Part shown: in pieces, positions 1-8,089 of the stretch
Numbering within the stretch: the stretch's first letter is position 1
Layout of the letters: each line of letters opens with the position of its first letter
NCBI GenBank assembly: GCA_002381615.1
Contig: DFWY01000033.1
Location: 63,119-127,118, forward strand
Direction of reading: 5' to 3'
Origin: Polaromonas sp. UBA4122
GTDB lineage: Bacteria; Pseudomonadota; Gammaproteobacteria; Burkholderiales; Burkholderiaceae_C
DNA length: 64,000 nt
The notes under the pieces: generated by a model
What the model saw: only the letters and a program-made list of their open reading frames with translations
What the model was told of the DNA's origin: nothing
The model's database searches: none
Position numbers and translations under genes: made by a program

Positions 1-290
1 AGTTTTGCCATTCCACTTCGTGTTCCGCTAGCACAGCAGAGAACAACCGGGGAGGACTTGGGTATCTCACCGAGTCTGCTTCCCAATTCCTGAAGGGGGA
101 TGTTAATTGTTCCAGGAGCATTCCCATTTGCGAACTCCCCAGCTGATCTAACGTCGACAAAGATTGCGCCGTTCTTCTTAAGTTCTGGCAGCATAGCAAT
201 GACTCTTTTTGAATTCCACCACTTGTACGCAAACCAAAGAACCAGAGCCATGAATGGCCAATACTTTTCAAAAAGACCCAGAAAATCCAT
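1..290 (-). CDS. Rhodanese-like domain protein, membrane-anchored (3' end cut by window edge)
   Basis: The ATG at 290-288 is preceded by AAGGAG with a 4-nt gap. The first 96 codons are visible and the gene runs off the left edge. The N-terminus has a hydrophobic aromatic stretch (about residues 10-25), likely a membrane anchor. A rhodanese fold follows: FVDVRSAGEF near residues 43-52, then the active-site loop CCASGTRSG with catalytic Cys and the CxxGxR pattern near residues 85-93. Rhodanese domains carry a persulfide on this cysteine and move sulfur or sense redox state. The physiological substrate cannot be read from the sequence. The gene has lower GC and different codon use from the core genes to the right and sits in an accessory-looking edge. 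Confidence 0.85.
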   Translation of the reverse strand, partial: MDFLGLFEKYWPFMALVLWFAYKWWNSKRVIAMLPELKKNGAIFVDVRSAGEFANGNAPGTINIPLQELGSRLGEIPKSSPVVLCCASGTRSGMAK

Positions 291-354
291 ATAACTCCTT
301 GGTAGACCGAATGGATGAAGTAGCGGAGGATAAGCTGTTGGCGCCGATCCACTT

Positions 355-466
355 TTGACCCATGTGCCGGGATTCGGCTGACCCATGCACCAGCCTTGCG
401 AACGTTGCCAGCATTGCGATTGCAGGGATTTCGCTTGGGTCAGTCCATCGTCGGCACGTGGGTCAA
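355..466. repeat. Inverted array of four TGACCCA half-sites (possible IS end or MITE remnant)
   Basis: The stretch 291-709 holds no gene I can support. Within it, two TGACCCA motifs on the plus strand (356-362 and 379-385) face two TGGGTCA motifs (436-442 and 459-465). The outer pair extends to a 13-bp inverted repeat with one mismatch: GACCCATGTGCCG at 357-369 against CGGCACGTGGGTC at 452-464. Multiple internal half-repeats at both ends are typical of some insertion-sequence termini. No transposase is visible, so this would be a relic or a non-autonomous element. It could instead be a regulatory dyad. Confidence 0.4.
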
Positions 467-709
467 TTCTCGACTGGCCGCAACACTTCGGCCAAGTAGA
501 TACGAATTTACCCACACATAGAGCGCCAGCATAGCCGACATCGTGGCGACGGTCTCCTGTCCTAGCCTGGACAGCCAAGGTCGGGAAATGATGGAACAGT
601 TTGAACGCACTGAACATTAAGCCGCCATGTGGCGGTGCGGGGTCGCTGGGCCAGATGCAGCGGGTGGTACAGACGGCTGACCTACATCAGGGATACAGCT
701 CAGTCACCA

Positions 710-1249
710 TCACTGAAGCCGATATACCGAATGACACGCGACGCACTGCTGAGTCACTCGGGACAGTGCAGCCAACGCCGCTTTTGAGTCACCTGTCTTT
801 GCTGCTTCTGACGCGGCTGTTGCAAAATCGCTGGCCGCGCTGTGCATTGAGTATCCAATGTTACGCATACCTTCAGGCATGAACTGAGCCATCATTTGTT
901 CCATGCTACCGGGCGTGGACATTTGTGGTTGACTTGTTCCCGCCGGTGCTTTGCATCCCTCAGCGGCAGGAGAATCAAGCCCCAACCTGTCTCCAGCTAT
1001 CTTTGCGGCTTTGCCGAATTGCGCTTTGGAGATGGCATCCACGACTTCAGAGATGACTTGCAGATGATCGCGCATGTTGGAAAGCATATGCGCCTTCATC
1101 GGGGGAGGGAAATCTAGGAGCTGACGGCTATCGTTTGCCATCGCAGCCATATGCATTTTGTGATCCATCGTAGGCTGCAGATCAGTCTGAGCATGGGCAT
1201 ACCCAATTAGAGCGAAGGTGAAGATCGAGGCGATGGCGAGGCTACGCAT
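710..1249 (-). CDS. Periplasmic monohaem cytochrome c'/c556-like protein
   Basis: I place the start at ATG 1249-1247 because it begins a clean signal peptide (MRSLAIASIFTFALIGYAHA, cleavage after AHA). The longer reading frame upstream adds only a non-signal-like stretch. The mature protein is about 160 aa, mostly helical and Met-rich. It has one haem-binding motif, CVACH, eight residues before the C-terminus and followed by SVYR. A C-terminal CxxCH followed by Y/F-R is the layout of cytochrome c'/c556 four-helix proteins. A role in periplasmic electron transfer or gas binding is inferred from the family. It is isolated, with no obvious partner oxidoreductase in the window. Confidence 0.75.
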   Translation of the reverse strand: MRSLAIASIFTFALIGYAHAQTDLQPTMDHKMHMAAMANDSRQLLDFPPPMKAHMLSNMRDHLQVISEVVDAISKAQFGKAAKIAGDRLGLDSPAAEGCKAPAGTSQPQMSTPGSMEQMMAQFMPEGMRNIGYSMHSAASDFATAASEAAKTGDSKAALAALSRVTQQCVACHSVYRLQ

Positions 1250-1437
1250 AGAGGTTTTCCAAACTTGACAATCGTGTGAACGCATGGCGATGTGAGTCCC
1301 AATGAATAGCCGACAAATCTGCGCCACTCTCCTATCATGGCCCGCACCCGCTGATGATTATTTCAGCGGCAATTTTGTCCTGGCTTAGCTGCCGAACTTT
1401 TATGAACGCTCGGAAGTGCTTGAGGCCATTAGCTTTT

Positions 1438-1554
1438 TTAAATCGTCCAGCCTTGAGGATAGTTTTCCGCCGCGATCCCCGCTTTGGTCAACGCGTTGAA
1501 CAGGGTGGATTTTCCGACGTTAGGCAAGCCTACGATGCCGCACTTCAAACTCAT
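1438..1554 (-). pseudogene. ychF: Truncated 5' end of ychF (redox-responsive ATPase/GTPase YchF)
   Basis: The reading frame begins [20 protein letters not shown], which is the YchF start including the P-loop GLPNVGKST. It stays YchF-like through AAENYP (residue 34), then changes to QGWTI and stops. Full YchF is about 363 aa, so over 90% of the protein is gone. The fragment lies 64 nt downstream of the MOSC gene on the same strand, consistent with an ancestral two-gene operon. The break near position 1450 marks a rearrangement or insertion junction. An intact copy may exist elsewhere in the genome. Confidence 0.85.
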
Positions 1555-1618
1555 GACAAACCTTCAAAAACAGGGGAAGAAGTGTATTCGATACTCAATG
1601 GGTGAGGAATTTCACCCT

Positions 1619-2545
1619 TTAGAAACGAAAGTTAGCACCGACCGCCTGACCGACCTTAAGCAGGTGGTCGGTGCCGTGCAACACAATGGCATTCATGCCA
1701 AAAGTCACCGCACCATGGACGCGGGCATCCTGGCGATAAGTCTGCAGCATGTCGACGACCTCCGGGCTGCTGGTGGCCGTTGCCGGGTCGATATTGGGAA
1801 TCGGGCAGCGTGGGCAGGGCTTGACGGGTTTGAGCTGCACCGCGCCTTGCGCTGTGGCGATCTGCAACAGATCGAGCCGGTCTTCGTCGTGCGCTGCCAG
1901 TTCGCTGCCGTCGCTCCCCTTAGCCTGATTACCCAGCACGATATTGGGCCGAAAACGCTCCATGCCCACCGCTGCGGCGCCTGCGGCTGTCAGCTTTTCA
2001 TTGAGGTGGTCAAGAGAGGCTTCGCTGATGACCAGCAGGGAATAACCGTCACTGAACTGGTTGAGCGCTTCAAACCCTGCAGTCCACTTCGGACTTGAGA
2101 TTCTTTTGTGTTCAGGGTCAAAGCGCACCAGGCGCGCCTTGGTGCCCAGAAAATCGGTGAACCATTGGGCGGCGATGGCACCCATGTCAAAGGCTGGCAC
2201 TTCATCGTCCCAGACGCGCACACGCATCGGCGCTTCAACTGCATCCAGCGCGATGTGCAGGGCCAGCATGCCGGGGGCGCGCAGCACCATTTCGTAGTGC
2301 TTGAGTTGCGGCTTGATCAGCGCCATGCGCGGCAGCTCGCGCTGCGTGAGGAATTCACCTTGCGCGTCCACCACCATCCAGGCGCGGTCAAATTCCAGCC
2401 CGGTCTCGGTCAGGAGGGCCTCTTGCACCTGAACTCCGGCGCAGGACTTGACCGGATACACATAAAGCCGCGAAATCACCGCGGACAGATCCGAAGGCGC
2501 ATCAGAGAAGGCGTCGATCAATGTGTCATTCAATGAAGCGCTCAT
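1619..2545 (-). CDS. MOSC domain-containing protein with N-terminal MOSC_N barrel
   Basis: The product is about 308 aa. The N-terminal half carries the MOSC_N signature (RLYVYPVKSCAGVQVQEA; then GLEFDRAWMVVD and FLTQRELPRMALI). The C-terminal half is a MOSC domain containing RFRPNIVLG and the cysteine-bearing segment KPCPRCPIPNID, the expected molybdenum-cofactor sulfur site. Relatives include YcbX and mARC-type enzymes that reduce N-hydroxylated compounds using Moco. I chose ATG 2545 (MSASLNDT), which has AAGGA upstream. The longer frame to 2626 would run into the divergent promoter of the neighbouring hydroxylase. The ychF fragment follows on the same strand. Confidence 0.85.
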   Translation of the reverse strand: MSASLNDTLIDAFSDAPSDLSAVISRLYVYPVKSCAGVQVQEALLTETGLEFDRAWMVVDAQGEFLTQRELPRMALIKPQLKHYEMVLRAPGMLALHIALDAVEAPMRVRVWDDEVPAFDMGAIAAQWFTDFLGTKARLVRFDPEHKRISSPKWTAGFEALNQFSDGYSLLVISEASLDHLNEKLTAAGAAAVGMERFRPNIVLGNQAKGSDGSELAAHDEDRLDLLQIATAQGAVQLKPVKPCPRCPIPNIDPATATSSPEVVDMLQTYRQDARVHGAVTFGMNAIVLHGTDHLLKVGQAVGANFRF

Positions 2546-2670
2546 TTTTTTATCAATTCCTTGTGAATGCAGGGGTGAATCAGGGATGAATGTGTGGGCC
2601 GATGCCTGGCCCGGGTGAACAGCCATACCCCCTCAAAACACCAATTTTGCACTGCCTTCTAAAATGGGGC

Positions 2671-3816
2671 ATGTCCAAGACCTTTGATGTTTGTATTCGT
2701 GGCGATGGCGTGGTGGGCCGCACACTGGCCTTGCTGCTGGCGCGCGAGCGCCTGCGCGTGGCTCTGGTCACCCGGCCCCACAACGCGCACGCCGTACCGG
2801 CCGCTGCCGATGTGCCTACCGACGTACGTGCCTATGCCCTGAACAGCGCTTCCCGGGCGGTGCTGGAGACCCTGCGGGCCTGGCCCGAAGCGCCTTTTGT
2901 CACTCCTGTGCTTGAGATGCAGGTCTGGGGCGACGAGGGCGGCAGGCTGGATTTCACGGCGCAAAGCGTGGCCCAGCCGGCACTGGCCTGGATTGTGGAT
3001 GTGCCCGCCCTGGAGAAGCAACTGATCCAGGCGGTTCGCTACCAGCCGCACATTGAGACCGTGGCGCTACCGGCCAAAGCCGCGCTCAGCGTGATTTGCG
3101 AAGGCCAGAAAAGCAGTAGCCGAGATGAATTCGGCCTCAATCGGTCGGTCAACTGGACCGTCAAACCCTATCCGCAAAAAGCCATTGCGGCCCGGCTGGA
3201 ATCCAGCAAACCGCATGGGGGCATCGCCCGCCAATGGTTTTCCAACGGCGACATCCTGGCTCTTTTGCCCTTGTCCGGCGCGGACGGGAACTCTGTGGCG
3301 CTGGTCTGGTCAGTCTCTGTGGAGCGTGCCAGTGCGCTGGAAGCACTGCCACCGGAAGAATTTTGTGCCGCCCTGCAAGCCGTTTATGGCGAGGAAGTTG
3401 GCCAGGAAGTCGGCGCTTTGCGGTTAACAAGCGAACGGACCAGCTGGCCGCTTGCGCTGTCCAACGCCGAGCATTGGGTCGGGCCGGGCTGGGCACTGGC
3501 CGGGGATGCCGCGCACACCGTGCATCCGCTGTCCGGGCAGGGCCTGAACCTGGGCCTGGCCGATGCGGTGTGCCTCGCCGAGGTGATTGCACAGCGTGAA
3601 TACTGGCGTGGGCTGGGCGATGAAAAGCTGCTGCGCCGCTTTGAGCGGGCGCGCAAAGCCGACGTGGCCGCCATGGGTGCGGTCACCGATGGGCTGCACA
3701 ACCTCTTTGCGCAGACCGGTGGCCCGTGGCAGGCTTTGCGCAACTGGGGCATGAAAGGGTTTGCCCGCAGCGACCTTCTCAAGCGCTGGGTGGCGCGCCA
3801 GGCTGCAGGGCTATGA
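2671..3816 (+). CDS. ubiH: UbiH/UbiF-type FAD-dependent hydroxylase
   Basis: The 381-aa flavoprotein monooxygenase starts at ATG 2671 (MSKTFDVCIRGDGVVGRTLA), with the Rossmann GxGxxG (GDGVVG) near residues 9-14. The second FAD motif, AGDAAHTVHPLSGQGLNLGL, lies near residues 277-296. Members of this family hydroxylate the ubiquinone ring at C5, C6 or C7. Which position this one acts on cannot be decided from sequence alone. It is divergent from the MOSC gene across about 125 bp that must hold both promoters, and dsbC follows 37 nt downstream. Confidence 0.85.
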   Translation: MSKTFDVCIRGDGVVGRTLALLLARERLRVALVTRPHNAHAVPAAADVPTDVRAYALNSASRAVLETLRAWPEAPFVTPVLEMQVWGDEGGRLDFTAQSVAQPALAWIVDVPALEKQLIQAVRYQPHIETVALPAKAALSVICEGQKSSSRDEFGLNRSVNWTVKPYPQKAIAARLESSKPHGGIARQWFSNGDILALLPLSGADGNSVALVWSVSVERASALEALPPEEFCAALQAVYGEEVGQEVGALRLTSERTSWPLALSNAEHWVGPGWALAGDAAHTVHPLSGQGLNLGLADAVCLAEVIAQREYWRGLGDEKLLRRFERARKADVAAMGAVTDGLHNLFAQTGGPWQALRNWGMKGFARSDLLKRWVARQAAGL

Positions 3817-3853
3817 GTTGTTGGAAAAGTTGTTGGAAAAACCAGGAATGAAA

Positions 3854-4573
3854 ATGAAACTACTGAAACCGATCGTCCTGCTCAGCCTGTTGGCCTGCAG
3901 CTTGGGCGCTGCGTTTGCGCAGGAAGCGGCCATACGCAAAAACCTGGCAGAAAGGTTGCCAGCCCTCTCGAAGATCGACGAAGTCAGCAAAACGCCGATG
4001 AATGGCCTGTATGAGATTCGCGTTAATGGCAGCGATATTTTTTATACCGATGCCGAAGGTAACTTTCTGATCCAGGGCCACCTGATTGACACCAGGGCTA
4101 AACGCAACCTGACCGAAGAGCGCGTTGAAAAACTCAGCGCGATCGACTTTGCCGCCCTGCCCTTCAAAGATGCGTTTACCGTGGTGCGCGGCAATGGCAA
4201 ACGCAAGCTGGCTGTATTTGAAGACCCCAACTGCACTTATTGCAAGCGCTTTGAAAGTGACTTACAGAAAGTTAACGACGTGACGATTCACACGTTTCTT
4301 ATTCCCATCCTGAGCCCGGACTCCGTCGACAAGGCCAGGAACATCTGGTGCGCCAAAGACAAGGGCAAGGCTTGGCTCGACTGGATGGTTCGCGAACAGC
4401 CGGCCGCCAAGGCCAGCTGCGACACGGCCGCGCTGGAGCGCAACCTGGACTTCAGCAGGAAACACAAGATCACCGGCACACCGACGGTGTTTTTTGCCGA
4501 CGGTTCACGTGTCCCCGGCGCCATCAGCGCCCAGCAGGTCGAGAAATTGCTGGCCAGCGCCAAAGCCCAGTAG
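3854..4573 (+). CDS. dsbC: Thiol:disulfide interchange protein DsbC (disulfide isomerase)
   Basis: Periplasmic V-shaped disulfide isomerase. The signal peptide MKLLKPIVLLSLLACSLGAA is followed by FAQ. AGGA at 3844-3847 sits 6 nt before ATG 3854; the in-frame ATG at 3848 is too close to it and is a less likely start. The N-terminal dimerisation domain covers about residues 22-85. The thioredoxin domain carries FEDPNCTYCKRF with the CxxC redox pair, and a cis-Pro region near ITGTPTVFF. A second cysteine pair (WCAKD, ASCDT) matches the structural disulfide of the family. DsbC is kept reduced by DsbD and repairs non-consecutive disulfides. Confidence 0.93.
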   Translation: MKLLKPIVLLSLLACSLGAAFAQEAAIRKNLAERLPALSKIDEVSKTPMNGLYEIRVNGSDIFYTDAEGNFLIQGHLIDTRAKRNLTEERVEKLSAIDFAALPFKDAFTVVRGNGKRKLAVFEDPNCTYCKRFESDLQKVNDVTIHTFLIPILSPDSVDKARNIWCAKDKGKAWLDWMVREQPAAKASCDTAALERNLDFSRKHKITGTPTVFFADGSRVPGAISAQQVEKLLASAKAQ

Positions 4574-4607
4574 CCAACGGCAACGCGGCATATTTTTATT
4601 AAATTAG

Positions 4608-4629
4608 CCGTCCAGACCATACAGGACGG
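4608..4629 (+). other. Hairpin downstream of dsbC
   Basis: CCGTCC (4608-4613) pairs with GGACGG (4624-4629) across a 10-nt loop, 35 nt after the dsbC stop. A T-run occurs only about 17 nt later, so it is at best a weak or Rho-assisted terminator. The rest of the gap to 4734 shows nothing I can assign. Confidence 0.35.
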
Positions 4630-4734
4630 TCGCTACAAGCTCCTTTTTTTATAGCAAAACCAGGGCACTGTTTCGACACCAGACGGCCAGCCTTGGCCGA
4701 TGCTGCGGCAGGCCTGGAGTATTCTTTGTCCAAG

Positions 4735-6546
4735 ATGCCAGGCCCTACCCGAAACACCCCCACCCCCCTTCACTACCGCATCGAGATCGGCGGGCTGCAC
4801 GCCCATCTGTTTCACGTCACCCTGACGATTGCGCAGCCTGCGGCGCTGCAGCGGGTCTCATTACCGGTATGGATACCGGGCAGCTACCTGGTCCGCGAAT
4901 TTTCCAAAAACCTGCAGGGCTTGCAGGCCCACCAGGGCGCCCGTACGCCGGTTCCTTTTGAGCAACTGGACAAATGCAGCTGGCAAATCCAGTGCTCTCC
5001 CGCCAAAGCACTGGTGCTGAGCTACGAGGTCCATGCCCATGACCACTCCGTGCGCACCGCCTGGCTGGATGCCCACCGCGGCTTTTTCAACGGCACCAGC
5101 CTGTGCCTCAAGGTGGAAGGCCAGGAAAAATCGCCACATACGCTGGAGCTGCCAGCCCCCAAAGCCATCACCGGACTCAGCGGATGGTCGGTGGCGACCG
5201 GTTTGGCTGCCGAGAAAATCAACAAGCAGGGTTTTGGCACCTATGCGGCGGCCGATTACGACGAGTTGGTTGACTGCCCCGTGGAAATGGGCCCGTTCTG
5301 GAGCGGCACCTTTAGCGCGCGGGGTGTCCCGCACCGCTTTGTGGTGGCCGGTGCCGCCGCCACCTTCGACGGTGCCCGGCTGCTGGCCGACACCCAGAAG
5401 ATTTGCGAGACGGAAATCCGCTTCTGGCATGGCCACAAAAAACCGCCCTATAAAAATTACCTGTTCATGCTCAATGCCGTGGACGACGGCTATGGCGGGC
5501 TGGAGCACCGCAACTCCACCGCGCTGATCTGCCACCGCAAAGACCTGCCGCGCATCGGTGAGTCCAAAACTGCCGAGGGCTACACCACGCTGCGCGGCCT
5601 CATCAGCCACGAGTATTTCCACACCTGGAACGTCAAGCGCCTGCGTCCTGCGGAGTTTGAAAGCTACCGCTACGAGCGCGAAAACTATACAGAACTGCTG
5701 TGGTTCTTTGAGGGCTTCACCAGTTATTACGACGACCTGTTGCTGCGCCGCGCCGGGCTGCTGGACAACGCGGGCTATTTGAAACTACTCAACAAAACCA
5801 TCAACCAGGTCATGCAGACGCCGGGGCGGCTGGTGCAGTCGGTGGCCCAGGCCAGCTTTGACGCCTGGGTGAAATACTACCGGCCCGATGAAAACACGCC
5901 CAACGCCACGGTGAGCTACTACACCAAGGGCGCGCTGGTGGCGCTGTGTTTTGACCTGACCTTGCGTAGCGAGGGGCGCGCTAGCCCTGGCGCAACGCTG
6001 GACGATGTGATGCGCGCCCTTTGGCTGCGCTGCAAGGCCGGCCCCCTGCGCGAGGCGGATGTGGCCGAGGCGCTCAAGGCAGCGGGACTCCGCTCATACG
6101 CGTCTGAGCTGGCGCGCTGGGTGCATGGCCGGGATCAGCTTCCGCTCAAGGAATTGCTGCAGCAGCACGGTGTGGCCGTGCTGGAAGAACCCGCACAGCT
6201 GGCGCATCGACTGGGCCTGCGCGTCAGCGAAAGCCAGGGCCTGCAGGTCAAAACCGTGTTGCGCGGCGGTATGGCCGAGCGTGCCGGTTTTGCGGCGGGC
6301 GATGAATGGCTGGGGCTGGAACCGGCCACCAAGGCCGAGGCCAGGCAGCTCGGCAGTGGCTGGCGCATGAGCCGACTCGACGACCTCCTGCTCTACGCCG
6401 GGATGGCCAAAAAAGTGATTGCCCTGGTGTCGCGCGACAAACGTCTGCTGCGGCTTGAGTTGACCCTGCCGCCCGCCCTCACGACCTGGCGTCTGGCGGT
6501 GCAGGATGCGGCGCTGGTGAACGAATGGCTGGCACCCAAAGACTGA
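4735..6546 (+). CDS. M61 family metallopeptidase with C-terminal PDZ domain
   Basis: About 603 aa from ATG 4735; a TTG at 4693 could add 14 residues. The N-terminal beta domain opens with [20 protein letters not shown], typical of bacterial glycyl-aminopeptidase-like M61 proteins. The zinc site is the HEYFH motif within [17 protein letters not shown] (about residue 292), with a downstream acidic residue in [16 protein letters not shown]-like domain sits near residues 490-560 ([19 protein letters not shown]). No signal peptide is seen, so it is probably cytoplasmic. The substrate is unknown. Confidence 0.88.
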   Translation: MPGPTRNTPTPLHYRIEIGGLHAHLFHVTLTIAQPAALQRVSLPVWIPGSYLVREFSKNLQGLQAHQGARTPVPFEQLDKCSWQIQCSPAKALVLSYEVHAHDHSVRTAWLDAHRGFFNGTSLCLKVEGQEKSPHTLELPAPKAITGLSGWSVATGLAAEKINKQGFGTYAAADYDELVDCPVEMGPFWSGTFSARGVPHRFVVAGAAATFDGARLLADTQKICETEIRFWHGHKKPPYKNYLFMLNAVDDGYGGLEHRNSTALICHRKDLPRIGESKTAEGYTTLRGLISHEYFHTWNVKRLRPAEFESYRYERENYTELLWFFEGFTSYYDDLLLRRAGLLDNAGYLKLLNKTINQVMQTPGRLVQSVAQASFDAWVKYYRPDENTPNATVSYYTKGALVALCFDLTLRSEGRASPGATLDDVMRALWLRCKAGPLREADVAEALKAAGLRSYASELARWVHGRDQLPLKELLQQHGVAVLEEPAQLAHRLGLRVSESQGLQVKTVLRGGMAERAGFAAGDEWLGLEPATKAEARQLGSGWRMSRLDDLLLYAGMAKKVIALVSRDKRLLRLELTLPPALTTWRLAVQDAALVNEWLAPKD

Positions 6547-6580
6547 GTTCATCGCTAAATTTATAGAAAAAGGACCTCCC

Positions 6581-7369
6581 GTGACCTACGAAATGATTGT
6601 GACCCGCACCGAAGGCCCGGATTCGCGCCAGGTGGCCATCGTGACGCTGAACCGGCCCAAGCAGCTCAATGCGCTCAATGACCAGCTCATGGATGAACTG
6701 GGCCGCGCGCTCAAGGCCTTTGCCGCCGATGACAGCGTCGGCTGCATCGTGCTGACCGGTAGCGAAAAGGCCTTTGCCGCCGGTGCCGATATTGGTGCCA
6801 TGGCGAACTACAGCTTTGCCGACGTCTACAACAACGACTTCATTACCCGCAACTGGGAGCAAATCCGAAGCATCCGCAAACCGGTGATTGCCGCAGTCAG
6901 CGGTTTTGCGCTGGGCGGCGGCTGCGAATTGGCCATGATGTGCGACTTCATCATTGCCGCCGACAACGCTAAGTTTGGCCAGCCGGAAATCAAACTGGGC
7001 ATTATTCCTGGCGCCGGCGGCACGCAGCGCCTGCCCCGCGCCGTCGGCAAAGCCAAGGCCATGGACATGGCCCTGACAGGCCGCATGATGGATGCCGCCG
7101 AGGCTGAACGCGTGGGCCTGGTGAGCCGCGTGGTGCCGCTGGACAAGCTGATGGACGAAGCGATGGGCGCAGCCTTGACCATTTGCAGCTACGGCCAGCC
7201 CAGCCTCATGGCAGCCAAGGAGGCCGTCAACCGGGCGTTTGAAGGGGGCTTAAGCGATGGCGTGATGTTCGAGCGGCGCCTGTTTCATGCGCTGTTTGCT
7301 ACCCAGGACCAGAAAGAAGGCATGGAGGCATTTGTGAATAAACGCAAGCCCGCGTTCAAGCATCGCTGA
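6581..7369 (+). CDS. Enoyl-CoA hydratase (crotonase family)
   Basis: The 262-aa protein uses a GTG start at 6581 behind AAGGAC. Crotonase features are clear: the oxyanion-hole segment [11 protein letters not shown], then [13 protein letters not shown] with the first catalytic Glu, and [20 protein letters not shown] with the second. Having both glutamates supports genuine syn-hydration of trans-2-enoyl-CoA in beta-oxidation rather than another crotonase chemistry. It lies 34 nt after the M61 peptidase gene and may be co-transcribed with it. Its stop codon overlaps the -35 element of the tRNA-Met promoter. Confidence 0.9.
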   Translation: MTYEMIVTRTEGPDSRQVAIVTLNRPKQLNALNDQLMDELGRALKAFAADDSVGCIVLTGSEKAFAAGADIGAMANYSFADVYNNDFITRNWEQIRSIRKPVIAAVSGFALGGGCELAMMCDFIIAADNAKFGQPEIKLGIIPGAGGTQRLPRAVGKAKAMDMALTGRMMDAAEAERVGLVSRVVPLDKLMDEAMGAALTICSYGQPSLMAAKEAVNRAFEGGLSDGVMFERRLFHALFATQDQKEGMEAFVNKRKPAFKHR

Positions 7370-7394
7370 CGCAGTGCTTGCAAGTCGCTATAAT
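7366..7394 (+). promoter_or_regulatory. Sigma-70-type promoter for tRNA-Met
   Basis: CTGACG (7366-7371) and TATAAT (7389-7394) are separated by 17 bp. The predicted start near 7401 lies just before the tRNA at 7406. A GC-rich discriminator (CGCGC, 7401-7405) fits stringently controlled stable-RNA promoters. The -35 element overlaps the stop codon of the preceding hydratase gene. Confidence 0.7.
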
Positions 7395-7405
7395 ATTGGT
7401 CGCGC

Positions 7406-7482
7406 GGTGATATAGCTCAGTTGGTTAGAGCGCAGCATTCATAATGCTGATGTCGGTGGTTCAAGTCCACCTATCACCACCA
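7406..7482 (+). tRNA. tRNA-Met (CAT anticodon), CCA encoded
   Basis: A full cloverleaf can be drawn. The acceptor stem is GGTGATA/TATCACC, followed by discriminator A and encoded CCA. The D-arm is AGCTCAGTTGGTTAGAGC. The anticodon stem CAGCA/TGCTG encloses the loop TTCATAA (anticodon CAT). The T-arm is GGTGG TTCAAGT CCACC. It resembles elongator Met tRNA; a CAT-anticodon Ile tRNA read through lysidine is less likely but not excluded by eye. Confidence 0.93.
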
Positions 7483-7496
7483 CCGATATCTTAAGA

Positions 7497-7528
7497 GCCT
7501 CAGAGGTATTTACCTCTGAGGCTTTGTT
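7497..7528 (+). terminator. Rho-independent terminator after tRNA-Met
   Basis: A perfect 11-bp stem, GCCTCAGAGGT (7497-7507) with ACCTCTGAGGC (7512-7522), has a 4-nt loop and is followed by TTTGTT. It lies 14 nt beyond the tRNA CCA end. Confidence 0.85.
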
Positions 7529-7553
7529 AATTCACAGCCTCTGGACACATACC

Positions 7554-8009
7554 ATGAACCGCTGCGCACCCCGCCTGATGGCCGCCCTGATATTGCTGGC
7601 AGCATCGATCAGCTTTTTAAGCTCTCCTGCCGCTGCCCAAACCGGCGAGGTCACACCCAACGTCAGGCCATTCCCCAAAGCGGCCCTGCGCGGCGAAATG
7701 GTGGTGCTCGCACCGCCCGTAATTTCCATGGACGGCAAGCCCGATTGGCTCTCCGTGGGCTCGCGCATATACGACGCCAACAACCACCTGGTGCTGTCGG
7801 GCGCACTGGTCAACCAGAAACTGGTGGTGAACTACCTGCGCGAGAACAACGGCCAGGTGCATCAGGTCTGGATACTCAACAGCGAAGAGGCCCGTGAAAA
7901 GCGACGCGGTGCCACAGACACTGTTTTCAACTTCAACACCGGTTCCACGGCAACGCCCACCGATGACGGTAAAACTTCCTACGGACAGTCGCCGGCCTAC
8001 TTCCACTAG
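7554..8009 (+). CDS. Exported protein of unknown function
   Basis: 151 aa from ATG 7554. It has an N-terminal signal peptide (hydrophobic core LMAALILLAASISFLSS, cleavage likely after PAAAQ). The mature part of about 115 aa has no motif I recognise. It contains WLSVGSRIYDANNHLVLSG, suggesting a small beta-rich domain, and a disordered Thr/Ser-rich C-terminus. Between its stop and miaB lies one copy of the dispersed palindromic repeat. Confidence 0.75.
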   Translation: MNRCAPRLMAALILLAASISFLSSPAAAQTGEVTPNVRPFPKAALRGEMVVLAPPVISMDGKPDWLSVGSRIYDANNHLVLSGALVNQKLVVNYLRENNGQVHQVWILNSEEAREKRRGATDTVFNFNTGSTATPTDDGKTSYGQSPAYFH

Positions 8010-8023
8010 TATTTGCTTTTTTT

Positions 8024-8085
8024 AAGCATAAAACAGGCATTTAGCCCTTTATTGGCAGGCGTTAGAAGCTATCAATTACATAGCA
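8024..8085 (-). repeat. Dispersed intergenic palindromic repeat, copy 1
   Basis: Read on the minus strand it starts TGCTATGTAATTGATAGCT, a GCTAT/ATAGC stem, and continues with a degenerate GCC...GGGCTA half and a T-rich tail. It occupies the gap just before miaB. Compare the copies at 16711, 28605, 35104, 36739 and 47951. Confidence 0.65.
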
Positions 8086-8089
8086 AATA

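Noticed and set aside
601-882. 93-aa plus-strand open frame at the left end
   Set aside because: It lies opposite the cytochrome c'-like gene, has no ribosome site and has a composition like a random frame.
1484-2098. 204-aa plus-strand frame opposite the MOSC gene and ychF fragment
   Set aside because: It is antisense to clear coding sequence with recognisable MOSC and YchF motifs.
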